From contig JACUUS010000061.1 of the NCBI GenBank assembly GCA_014859215.1, positions 1 to 12,062 of the forward strand: a DNA stretch of 12,062 bases, read 5' to 3'. The translations under genes and the position numbers were made by a program. Source of the stretch: Dehalococcoidia bacterium (GTDB lineage: Bacteria; Chloroflexota; Dehalococcoidia; SZUA-161). Positions 6,312 through 12,058 of this stretch are shown here, one piece after another; position 1 is the first letter of the stretch; each line of letters begins with the position of its first letter. The notes beneath the pieces were generated by a model that ran no database searches, was not told the origin of the DNA, and saw only the letters and a program-made list of their open reading frames with translations.

Positions 6312-6941
6312 TCATGCGGACAGGAACCCGTGCTCGCCAAGAAACTCCCTGCTTATCCCGGATTTCCTGTCCGTACTGAACTTCTCCACATACTTCGCCA
6401 TTATGTCTACTTCGATATTGACCGTATCCCCTATCCCGGCATCGTCAAGAGTCGTATGGCGCCGCGTAAACTCGACAAGTGATACGGCAAAGGCCCTCTC
6501 GTCATAATCCGTAACAGTCAGACTGACACCGTCTACCGCTACAAAGCCTTTCTCCACTATGTACCGCATTATACCGGATGCAGCCGCGACCCTCATAATC
6601 ACAGCGTCTGGCTCGCGGCCCAGAGAGGTGATTCTCCCGGTCCCGTCTATATGCCCCTGGACGAAATGTCCGCCGAATCGCCCGCCCGCGGCGACTGCCC
6701 GCTCGAGGTTCACTTTCTTGCCGGGGACCAGCATACCGAGATTGGTCCGGCGCATGGTCTCGGCCATTACACTGACTGAAAAGGACTTTGCGTCTACAGT
6801 AGTAGCCGTCAGGCAAACTCCGTTTACAGCGACGCTGTCTCCCGCCACAGTCCCCTTGACAACCTCGCCAGCCGATACTGTAAGGAAGCCCGGCCCGACA
6901 AACCTGACGACCCCGACTTCCTCGACGATGCCCGTGAACAT
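6312..6941 (-). CDS. ribE: Riboflavin synthase, alpha chain
   Basis: A 209-residue riboflavin synthase, which dismutates two molecules of 6,7-dimethyl-8-ribityllumazine into riboflavin and the RibH substrate. The two lumazine-binding repeats are visible: MFTGIVEEVG at the N-terminus with VNGVCLT (39-45), and HFVQGHIDGTG (92-102) with VDGVSLT (136-142). The length is normal. The ATG lies four bases after the TAA of dcd, so translational coupling with dcd is likely. Its products and substrates link it to ribBA and ribH downstream. No gene for RibD (the deaminase/reductase of the pathway) occurs in the window, so that step must be encoded elsewhere. Confidence 0.97.
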   Translation of the reverse strand: MFTGIVEEVGVVRFVGPGFLTVSAGEVVKGTVAGDSVAVNGVCLTATTVDAKSFSVSVMAETMRRTNLGMLVPGKKVNLERAVAAGGRFGGHFVQGHIDGTGRITSLGREPDAVIMRVAAASGIMRYIVEKGFVAVDGVSLTVTDYDERAFAVSLVEFTRRHTTLDDAGIGDTVNIEVDIMAKYVEKFSTDRKSGISREFLGEHGFLSA

Positions 6942-6945
6942 GCCG

Positions 6946-7533
6946 TTATCCCTGCTTTGAGCCGTTGCTCTCGAAATCCCGATAGAAGCGGCTCGGAGTC
7001 GGCTCGGCCTGGCCGTATCTCTTGCTCCCCAGGCATTCGTCTCCGTACAAATTATCCGCCGCTGTTGTGAGACGCAGGAATGAAATCTGCCCGATCTTCA
7101 TGCCGTAATAAAGGGTCACCGGAAGCTTGGCTACGTTGGACAACTCGAGGGTAAGATGGCCGTGCCAGCCTGGGTCCACATAGCCAGCCGTCGAGTGAAT
7201 CAGCAGTCCGATCCGGCCCAGAGAACTCTTGCCCTCAAGACGGCCGACTATATCATCAGGCAAAGTGATGCATTCCACCGTGCTGCCAAGGACGAACTCT
7301 CCGGGACTCAGAAGGAAGGGGCTACTTTCCCTGATCTGGACTATCTCGTTCAAGTCGTCGAGGCGCTTTCTAACATCGATGTAGTAGGGGTGCCGCCAGG
7401 TCTTGAAGACAAGCAGTCTATTGTCAAGATGGACGTCGACGCTGGCTGGTTGAATACAACCCGTCTTCAGGGGCTCTATGAGGATTCTCCCGCGACCGAT
7501 CTCCTCTTTTATGCTGCGATCGCTGAGCACCAT
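6946..7533 (-). CDS. dcd: dCTP deaminase, possibly bifunctional deaminase/dUTPase
   Basis: A 195-residue dCTP deaminase of the trimeric dUTPase fold, which makes dUTP (or directly dUMP) from dCTP for thymidylate synthesis. Visible motifs are PASVDVHL (29-36), GKSSLGRIG (101-109), STAGYVDPGW (114-123) and the catalytic Glu in TLELSN (E130). The ending GSKRYGQAEPTPSR (169-182) resembles the C-terminal lid. STAG rather than the TAHRID of E. coli Dcd recalls the bifunctional dCTP deaminase:dUTPase of Mycobacterium and Methanocaldococcus; this is inference. The ATG has GGGAAGAG before it and its own promoter. It leads the riboflavin operon with a four-base gap to ribE. The predicted 33-base leader is too short to hold an FMN riboswitch. 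Confidence 0.93.
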   Translation of the reverse strand: MVLSDRSIKEEIGRGRILIEPLKTGCIQPASVDVHLDNRLLVFKTWRHPYYIDVRKRLDDLNEIVQIRESSPFLLSPGEFVLGSTVECITLPDDIVGRLEGKSSLGRIGLLIHSTAGYVDPGWHGHLTLELSNVAKLPVTLYYGMKIGQISFLRLTTAADNLYGDECLGSKRYGQAEPTPSRFYRDFESNGSKQG

Positions 7534-7572
7534 TAATTACTCTTCCCGTAGCTGTTAAGCATTTAATATCGT

Positions 7573-7601
7573 ATTCTACCATCTGGCTCCAGCCCACGCA
7601 A
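7573..7601 (-). promoter_or_regulatory. Promoter of the dcd-rib operon
   Basis: On the minus strand there is a -35 TTGCGT (7596-7601), a 17-base spacer and a -10 TAGAAT (7573-7578) preceded by TGG, an extended -10. The start near 7566 gives a leader of about 33 bases with GGGAAGAG before the ATG at 7533. There is no room for a riboswitch between this start and the gene. Confidence 0.65.
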
Positions 7602-7629
7602 CAAAAGACCGGCAGCGATCGCTGCCGGT
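7600..7629 (-). terminator. Intrinsic terminator of the sigma/anti-sigma operon
   Basis: ACCGGCAGCGATCGCTGCCGGT split into two arms (7608-7629) forms a perfect 9-base-pair stem with a GATC loop. On the minus strand it is followed by TCTTTTGT (7600-7607). It lies about 28 bases past the stop of the anti-sigma gene and directly before the dcd promoter, so it separates the two operons. Confidence 0.85.
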
Positions 7630-7657
7630 TGCCCCCTATGCGCCGCATAGGCGCGTA

Positions 7658-8272
7658 TTAAACCCTGATCTGGCGCCGCCGGACCATAAACATGGTGCAC
7701 ACCAGTGCGAAAACCAGCGCGCCGAGTCCTATCTGAATCTCGCGCAGCGGCCATCCACCGGCGTCCGTCATTTCGCGAGCGCCGGTTACAGGCCCCGGAG
7801 AAGATGCTCCAGGGGATTCCACATCCCCACCAACCGGCGGCTCATTCTCCATGCGCCCATCGACCGTATACTCGCCGGTCAGCGTCTTGCCCGACGAACT
7901 CAGGACTCCTGCTTCTCCGTCACCTGGACCCGGCAATATTCCGGAGAAATCGCCGGCTATAAAGAACAAGAGTACGATGCACGCAGCCGCTGTTACCGGC
8001 TTCAACCATCCCCACTCACGCCTGGCTGGAGCCCGTACCTTCCCCATCTGTGTTTCTCTGACAGCGAACGATCGCGGGACCGGGACAGCCGGCATGTCAT
8101 GGAGAAGGCGCACGGTCATGTTCAGCGAGTTGAACTCGGCCCTACACGACTCGCACGTTTCCAGGTGGCGCTCGATCTCCCCCTTCTCATCGAGGCCTAG
8201 CCGGCCGTCAATGAAGTCGCCGAGCATCCCCTTCGCCCTTCGGCACTGCGCCTCTTTCTTATCCCGAAACAT
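7658..8272 (-). CDS. Zinc-finger anti-sigma factor with two membrane helices
   Basis: A 204-residue protein. Residues about 8-46 form an anti-sigma zinc-finger (zf-HC2) domain: C10, then FIDGRL, then HLETCESC with H36, C40 and C43 as the HxxxCxxC ligands. This cytoplasmic domain would bind and silence the adjacent ECF sigma factor. A first membrane helix covers about 91-109. A Gly/Pro/Ser-rich external stretch follows (about 110-175), then a second helix (about 179-197) ending RRRQIRV, which places the C-terminus inside. Single-helix anti-sigmas are more usual. The ATG at 8272 was chosen because it starts right before the zinc finger and follows GAGAGG, 17 bases after the sigma stop; an upstream extension of the frame only overlaps the sigma gene. 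The releasing signal is unknown. Confidence 0.88.
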   Translation of the reverse strand: MFRDKKEAQCRRAKGMLGDFIDGRLGLDEKGEIERHLETCESCRAEFNSLNMTVRLLHDMPAVPVPRSFAVRETQMGKVRAPARREWGWLKPVTAAACIVLLFFIAGDFSGILPGPGDGEAGVLSSSGKTLTGEYTVDGRMENEPPVGGDVESPGASSPGPVTGAREMTDAGGWPLREIQIGLGALVFALVCTMFMVRRRQIRV

Positions 8273-8289
8273 TTCGAAAACCAGCCTCT

Positions 8290-8874
8290 CTATTGCTGTA
8301 GACGAAATTGAAGAGGTAAATGTTCCTTGTTCTGGAGAAGATAACCTCTGAGCCGTGCGCGGCCTCTGCTCAGACGAGATTTTACAGTGCCGAGCGAGCT
8401 TCGCGTCACCTCCGATATCTCCTCGTAGGTCAGGCCCTGGACATCGCAAAGGACAACCGCCAGTCGCTGGTCTTCCGGCAGACATCCGAGGTCCCTGAGA
8501 AGGAATGCGCCCAGTTCCTTGCGTTGAACGTATTCATCCGGCGATTCGCTGTCCTTGTCCTGGAAGAAATCGCCGGCCTGCTCTAGTAGATTATCAAGCG
8601 AGGTGTTGCGAGCCCTCTTCAGGGCCCTTAGCCGGTCATGGCACTCATTGGCTGCTATTCGCAGTATCCAGCCCTTGAAGCTGCCCCCTCTGAAGCCGGG
8701 AATAGCCCTGTAAGCAGCCAGGAACGTCTCCTGAGAAGCATCTTCAGCATCCCCGGCATTACCCAGCATGCGAAACGACACATTGAATACCAGGCCCTGG
8801 TACCGCTCCACGAGCACATTAAAAGACTCGATATCGCCGTTGCGGCTTCGCGAGATCAGTTCCTGCTCATTCAT
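8290..8874 (-). CDS. ECF-type RNA polymerase sigma factor
   Basis: A 194-residue sigma-70 family protein with only regions 2 and 4. Region 2 (about 20-85) has GDAEDASQETFLAAYRA and FKGWILRIAANECHDRLR. Region 4 (about 128-180) has LPEDQRLAVVLCDVQGLTYE and the helix-turn-helix LGTVKSRLSRGRARL. It directs RNA polymerase to a stress or envelope regulon and should be held by the anti-sigma factor encoded 17 bases downstream in the same operon. The start is taken as ATG 8874; TTG at 8877 is an in-frame alternative. No Shine-Dalgarno precedes it, and the mRNA carries CCTCC there instead. It is divergent from signal peptidase I. The target promoters cannot be told from this window. Confidence 0.95.
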   Translation of the reverse strand: MNEQELISRSRNGDIESFNVLVERYQGLVFNVSFRMLGNAGDAEDASQETFLAAYRAIPGFRGGSFKGWILRIAANECHDRLRALKRARNTSLDNLLEQAGDFFQDKDSESPDEYVQRKELGAFLLRDLGCLPEDQRLAVVLCDVQGLTYEEISEVTRSSLGTVKSRLSRGRARLRGYLLQNKEHLPLQFRLQQ

Positions 8875-8910
8875 CAAACACCGCGGGAGGTAAAGTAGCC
8901 TGCTTTCAAC

Positions 8911-8940
8911 TTGACTAAGCGTGCATGCGTTAATTATACT
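8911..8940 (+). promoter_or_regulatory. Promoter of lepB
   Basis: There is a -35 TTGACT (8911-8916), an 18-base spacer and a -10 TATACT (8935-8940), giving a start near 8947 and a leader of about 67 bases before the ATG at 9014. On the opposite strand a TATAAT (8933-8938) overlaps this -10 and could belong to the sigma gene. Confidence 0.6.
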
Positions 8941-8972
8941 TGAATTGAGCCTGCGCGCTGCCCCTCATTCTA
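8933..8972 (-). promoter_or_regulatory. Candidate -10 elements for the sigma-factor gene
   Basis: Two minus-strand -10 candidates lie upstream of the ECF sigma gene: TATAAT (8933-8938), overlapping the lepB -10, and an extended TGCTAGAAT (TAGAAT at 8967-8972). Neither has a good -35 box. The perfect palindrome GTTCCGGAAC (8983-8992) just upstream contains GGAAC, the core often seen in ECF -35 elements, but I could not find a matching ECF -10 at the right distance. Confidence 0.3.
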
Positions 8973-9013
8973 GCAGTTTCGCGTTCCGGAACATACCAGC
9001 TTGCGAGAAGAGT

Positions 9014-9553
9014 ATGAGAACTGCTTTCCGTGAAATCATCCAGATAGTTCTCATGGCGCTGGTTGTATTCTTTGCTCTGCACTTCGTGGTCCAGAACTTC
9101 CGTATCGAGGGCACCAGCATGGAGAACAACCTGCTTAATGGGGAATACGTGCTTGTAAACAAGGCCGCCTACTGGTTCAACAGCGATCCGGTCAGAGGTG
9201 ACGTGATAGTCTTCAAAGCGCCGGACCAGCCGTGGTACGACCGCATAAAGCGTGTCATCGGCCTGCCGGGAGACACAGTCGAGGTGAGACCCGATGGGTC
9301 TGTCTATGTAAATGGCGAACTCCTCGAGGAACCCTATTTGACCAACCCCGCGGGAGGACCCAGCGGCACCTGGACTGTGCCTGAAAATGAGTTCTTTGTA
9401 ATGGGTGACAACCGCGGGGTCAGCTACGATTCCCGCGCGGGCGGGACCATTCCTCGCGACCACGTCATCGGCAAGGCATGGTTGATTGTATGGCCCGTCG
9501 GCCAGTGGGGCTTCGCCCCCAACTACGCCGCCGAGCTCGCTGCCGCCGGCTAA
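9014..9553 (+). CDS. lepB: Signal peptidase I
   Basis: A 179-residue type I signal peptidase, the membrane protease that cuts signal peptides from secreted proteins. One N-terminal membrane helix (about 8-26) anchors it. The catalytic Ser is S35 in GTSMENNLLNGEYVLVNK, and the catalytic Lys is K79 in DRIKRVIGLPGD. The family boxes RGDVIVFKAP (61-70) and GDNRGVSYDSR (131-141) are complete. The size is that of short Gram-positive-type enzymes. The start at 9014 was chosen because the helix begins right after it; a longer in-frame reading from 8921 would start upstream of the predicted promoter -10. GAGAAG before the ATG is a weak ribosome site. The gene is divergent from the ECF sigma operon, and a shared envelope role is possible but not shown. 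Confidence 0.96.
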   Translation: MRTAFREIIQIVLMALVVFFALHFVVQNFRIEGTSMENNLLNGEYVLVNKAAYWFNSDPVRGDVIVFKAPDQPWYDRIKRVIGLPGDTVEVRPDGSVYVNGELLEEPYLTNPAGGPSGTWTVPENEFFVMGDNRGVSYDSRAGGTIPRDHVIGKAWLIVWPVGQWGFAPNYAAELAAAG

Positions 9554-9582
9554 GGACAAACCTGCTCTCCCCTCACCCTGGA

Positions 9583-9611
9583 TTGACAAGACACACACCA
9601 TAAACTACAAT
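9583..9611 (+). promoter_or_regulatory. Promoter of the Trm112-like gene
   Basis: There is a consensus -35 TTGACA (9583-9588), a spacer of exactly 17 bases and a -10 TACAAT (9606-9611). The start near 9618 leaves a 21-base leader with GGGAGG (9626-9631) before the ATG at 9639. This separates the gene from lepB, which ends 30 bases before the -35. Confidence 0.85.
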
Positions 9612-9638
9612 TCTGTGTACTATCCGGGAGGCATCTTC

Positions 9639-9821
9639 ATGAAAAGAGAACTGATGGACATCCTGGCATGTCCGCTCTGCAAAGGGGACCTAACCCTTGA
9701 AGTGCTTGAAGAAGACGAGACCGAGATCGTCACCGGGTCCCTGAATTGCGCAGCCTGCTCCCAGACATACCCGATCAAAGATACAATCCCCAACCTTCTC
9801 CCACCGGAGCTCCGCGAGTGA
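9639..9821 (+). CDS. Trm112-like zinc-ribbon protein
   Basis: A 60-residue protein of the Trm112p/UPF0434 (YcaR-like) family. It starts MKRELMDILACPLCKGDL, has paired Cys at C11/C14 and C37/C40 that would bind one zinc, and ends with YPIKDTIPNLLPPE, a typical close of this family. In eukaryotes and archaea Trm112 is the obligate partner of several methyltransferases acting on tRNA, rRNA and release factors; in bacteria the partner is mostly unknown. The start is set by the promoter and GGGAGG; a longer in-frame reading would begin inside lepB. It is followed after 43 bases by a small membrane-protein gene, probably in the same transcript. Confidence 0.9.
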   Translation: MKRELMDILACPLCKGDLTLEVLEEDETEIVTGSLNCAACSQTYPIKDTIPNLLPPELRE

Positions 9822-9864
9822 CAGAGTCCTCACCTGAAACCCAATAGGAGGTACAAATCAGGTA

Positions 9865-10113
9865 ATGAACAAGTTCCGCATTGGTGGTATGTCAATCTGC
9901 GCCGGCACTTTTATTCTCGCCGGGCTTTTCCTCTGGGGCATGGCAGCCGGCGAACCCTGGAGATTCTGGGCGATCGCAGTCCCGGTAATCATCTTCTTCT
10001 CGGCAGCGCTCGGAATAGCCTTCTCTATAGGCCGCTTAATGGCCTCTACACAGGTTGAGGACGCAGTCACGCCCCAGATAGATGATACGCCGGCCTCCAG
10101 TACCGACAAGTGA
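9865..10113 (+). CDS. Small two-helix membrane protein, unknown function
   Basis: An 82-residue protein with two predicted membrane helices (about 8-28 and 34-57), joined by a short turn containing GEPWRFW, and an acidic hydrophilic tail (about 61-82) rich in Thr, Ser and Asp. The turn is short, so both ends are on the same side, probably the cytoplasm. I do not recognise a family. AGGAGG lies about 13 bases before the ATG, slightly far. There is no terminator between it and the Trm112-like gene, so co-transcription is likely. It is convergent with queD. Confidence 0.7.
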   Translation: MNKFRIGGMSICAGTFILAGLFLWGMAAGEPWRFWAIAVPVIIFFSAALGIAFSIGRLMASTQVEDAVTPQIDDTPASSTDK

Positions 10114-10254
10114 AGGGCCGCCTTCTCGACCAGGCCCCTGATACAATGGTTGCCCGAGTTCGCCCGTATCCACCGGAGTCTTCCTTGAAGGGCACCCGAT
10201 CAGCATATTGACCGACCGCGCCGCAGGTTAGCGTTCAAGCAGTCAATTGACTCG
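10114..10254. other. Convergent intergenic region with a 12-base palindrome
   Basis: This lies between the small membrane-protein gene and queD. It holds a weak 5-bp hairpin right after the membrane-protein stop (GAAGG-GCCG-CCTTC, no T run) and the perfect palindrome AGTCAATTGACT (10241-10252) two bases before the queD stop. The palindrome is flanked by TAGCG and CGCTA, which could extend a stem unevenly. It may act in 3' end formation of the two convergent transcripts; no clear intrinsic terminator is seen. Confidence 0.35.
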
Positions 10255-10617
10255 CTAGGGCACGTACGCCGCTCTTGATTCCGGTGATTCCCACACTTCC
10301 ACGCAGGTAATCCGTACCCCTGTCACCTTCCCCACCAGTTCCTCATGAACAGTCCTCGCAATATTCTCCGAAGAGGGGTTGATTTCGTCAAAGGGCGGAA
10401 TGTCATTCAGACACACATGGTCAAACCTCTTCAATATCTCACCCAGACGCGCTTTCAGGTCCGTGAAGTCAAATGCTATCCCGATCTCGTTCAGACCTTC
10501 CGACTGTATACTCACAACCACTTCGAACCTGTGACCATGCACGCTTTCACACTTGCCCTGGTAGCCTCTCAGGTAATGAGCGGCGTCGAAGTGTTTTTTG
10601 ACCGATATTTCATACAT
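10255..10617 (-). CDS. queD: QueD/PTPS family enzyme, possible PTPS-I/III (FolB substitute)
   Basis: A 120-residue member of the 6-pyruvoyltetrahydropterin synthase / 6-carboxytetrahydropterin synthase family (COG0720). Zinc ligands are H14, H27 and H29. FDHVCLND (65-72), SSENIA (82-87) and the Glu in VEVWESP (107-113) complete the active site. Ordinary QueD has CxxxHGH, and the PTPS-III type that replaces dihydroneopterin aldolase has ExxHGH. Here the sequence is CESVHGH, with both C23 and E24, as described for PTPS-I/III enzymes. It follows folP and folK in the same operon, where folB would be expected. It may therefore make 6-hydroxymethyl-dihydropterin for folate, the queuosine precursor, or both. 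ATG 10617 overlaps the folK end by 8 bases. An upstream GTG (10680) would add 21 unconserved residues. Confidence 0.9.
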   Translation of the reverse strand: MYEISVKKHFDAAHYLRGYQGKCESVHGHRFEVVVSIQSEGLNEIGIAFDFTDLKARLGEILKRFDHVCLNDIPPFDEINPSSENIARTVHEELVGKVTGVRITCVEVWESPESRAAYVP

Positions 10618-11122
10618 GCTGCCCCCATACTTCTTCCGGGTCAGGTCCCCGGTACAGCCGTACTCCCTCCCTGTGCACACCCGAAGCCAACTCCTCCACC
10701 GTTACCTTAAGCAACGGGTGGACCAGACGAGGATTAATGTCAGCCAGCGGAAAAAGTACAAACGCTCGGTCCGCTATCCGCGGATGCGGGATGGTAAGTT
10801 CCGGCAAGTTCTGGACAAGGTCGCCATAGAATAGAATGTCTAGATCAATTTCGCGCGGGGCGTCGCGAAAAGACGGTTTCCGCCCCATCGCATTCTCGAT
10901 CTCTTTCACCGCGCGCAGTAGCTCGAACGGCTCGAGACAAGTCGTGCCCGATATGACAGCATTTAGAAACAGAGGCTGGTCCACATACCCGACGGGCTCA
11001 GTCTCATATACGGGAGAAGCCTTCTCGATAATCATGTGACGGGCGAGAAGCTCTCTTCCAGTCCGAAGATTACCCATCCTGTCCCCGAGATTGGAACCGA
11101 GACCCAGGTAGACCCGTGTCAT
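10610..11122 (-). CDS. folK: 2-amino-4-hydroxy-6-hydroxymethyldihydropteridine pyrophosphokinase
   Basis: A 170-residue HPPK, which moves pyrophosphate from ATP to 6-hydroxymethyl-dihydropterin; FolP uses the product. The family motifs are complete: VYLGLGSNLGDR (4-15), ETEPVGYVDQPLFLNAV (40-56), the signature FRDAPREIDLDILFYGD (85-101) and IPHPRIADRAFVLFPL (111-126). The length is normal and there is no fused FolB domain. The start at ATG 11122 places the first strand directly at the N-terminus. An in-frame ATG at 11170 has GAGG seven bases before it and would overlap folP by 23 bases, so the longer form cannot be excluded. Its 3' end overlaps queD by 8 bases. Confidence 0.96.
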   Translation of the reverse strand: MTRVYLGLGSNLGDRMGNLRTGRELLARHMIIEKASPVYETEPVGYVDQPLFLNAVISGTTCLEPFELLRAVKEIENAMGRKPSFRDAPREIDLDILFYGDLVQNLPELTIPHPRIADRAFVLFPLADINPRLVHPLLKVTVEELASGVHREGVRLYRGPDPEEVWGQHV

Positions 11123-11147
11123 GCCGGGTTTTCCGCCGGCTCCAGAG

Positions 11148-11969
11148 TCACCGTCCCCGTACGATGGCATCGCTCATCCTCGCGATCCGTACCATACGGC
11201 TGACGTCGTGGACCCTGACCAGATCAGCACCGTGCGCGATGCCTATGGCCACCGAAGCCGCCGTTCCCTCGAGCCTGTCATTGACCGGCAGGTGCAAAAC
11301 AAGCCCAATAAAGGACTTGCGGGACGTCCCCAGCAGGACAGGGAAACCCATTTCCCTGAGTTCGCCCAATCGCCTGATTATCTCCAGGTTCTGATCCACA
11401 GTCTTGCCGAAGCCCACGCCGGGATCCATGATTATGTTCTCTGGCCTGACACCGGCCCTGAGAGCGAGGTCCACGCTCCTTCGCATGTCCTCGACCAGCT
11501 CGGGAAAGAAGTCGGTAAATGAGGCGCCTCGTTGATTCTGAGTGATGACCAGGGGCACATCGTATTCAGCGGCCACCCGCGCCAGGTCCGGGTCTTGCTT
11601 GAGTCCCCAGACATCGTTTATCATCCGCGCCCCTGCTTCCACTGCACGACAGGCTACTCCTGACTTGTAAGTATCTATGCTGACCGGGACCTTGACCCCG
11701 GCTGCAAGCGCTTCGATAACAGGAACAACTCGCCTGGTCTCTTCCTCCAGGGAGACTGGCACGTAATCGGGCCGGGTGGACTCCCCACCCACATCGATGA
11801 TATCCGCCCCCTGCTGGGCCAGTTCCTTACCTCGAGCTATAGCCTGCTCAACATCCGGCGTGCCGTCACCCGAAAAAGAATCCGGGGCAACATTCAAAAC
11901 CCCCATTATGTACGTGCGTGAACCCCATATGAACTCTACGGGCCCGATCCTGGTTCTGCTTCGCTCCAT
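11148..11969 (-). CDS. folP: Dihydropteroate synthase
   Basis: A 273-residue DHPS, which joins p-aminobenzoate to hydroxymethyl-dihydropterin pyrophosphate; it is the sulfonamide target. The TIM-barrel motifs are present in order: IMGVLNVAPDSFSGDG (21-36), GGESTRP (61-67), SIDTYKSGVA (97-106), INDVWGL (117-123), DPGVGFGKT (182-190), LLGTSRKSFIG (212-222) and VRVHDV (251-256). The first loop has NVAPDSF where most enzymes have NVTPDSF. The ATG at 11969 was chosen over a GTG at 12014 because an extended -10 lies between them. It has no ribosome site and sits about 3 bases after the predicted transcription start. First gene of folP-folK-queD. Confidence 0.97.
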   Translation of the reverse strand: MERSRTRIGPVEFIWGSRTYIMGVLNVAPDSFSGDGTPDVEQAIARGKELAQQGADIIDVGGESTRPDYVPVSLEEETRRVVPVIEALAAGVKVPVSIDTYKSGVACRAVEAGARMINDVWGLKQDPDLARVAAEYDVPLVITQNQRGASFTDFFPELVEDMRRSVDLALRAGVRPENIIMDPGVGFGKTVDQNLEIIRRLGELREMGFPVLLGTSRKSFIGLVLHLPVNDRLEGTAASVAIGIAHGADLVRVHDVSRMVRIARMSDAIVRGR

Positions 11970-11978
11970 AGCTTTAAG

Positions 11979-11987
11979 ATTATAGCA
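11979..11987 (-). promoter_or_regulatory. Extended -10 promoter of the folate operon, apparently leaderless
   Basis: On the minus strand TGCTATAAT is a perfect extended -10 (TATAAT at 11979-11984). No good -35 is found, which an extended -10 can tolerate. The usual start 6-7 bases downstream is at about 11972, and the folP ATG begins at 11969, leaving a leader of about three bases. Confidence 0.65.
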
Positions 11988-12014
11988 CAAGCTGGCTTTC
12001 GCGTTGCCCGGCAC

Positions 12015-12058
12015 TTTACTAACTGAAGCCGTTTGTGGTAGAATCCGAAGCCGGGAGG
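12015..12058 (+). promoter_or_regulatory. Promoter and ribosome site of a gene beyond the window
   Basis: There is a -35 TTTACT (12015-12020), an 18-base spacer and a -10 TAGAAT (12039-12044) preceded by TGG (extended -10), followed by GGGAGG (12053-12058). The start near 12051 leaves the ribosome site at the very 5' end of the mRNA. The gene itself begins past the window edge. It is divergent from folP. Confidence 0.5.

Noticed and set aside
7534..7600. FMN riboswitch upstream of the riboflavin operon
   Set aside because: The interval from the predicted start to dcd is about 33 bases, far too short, and no RFN-type conserved stems are seen there or before ribE, ribBA or ribH.
8930..9601. 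223-codon minus-strand frame opposite lepB
   Set aside because: Antisense to signal peptidase I, which carries all catalytic motifs on the plus strand.
10142..10207. 21-codon ORF after TACAAT in the queD 3' gap
   Set aside because: No ribosome site, no -35 box and a composition without any recognisable pattern; probably chance.
11998..12014. GTG start at 12014 giving folP a 15-residue extension
   Set aside because: The extension runs through the extended -10 box and is not part of the conserved enzyme; ATG 11969 fits the promoter and the family.
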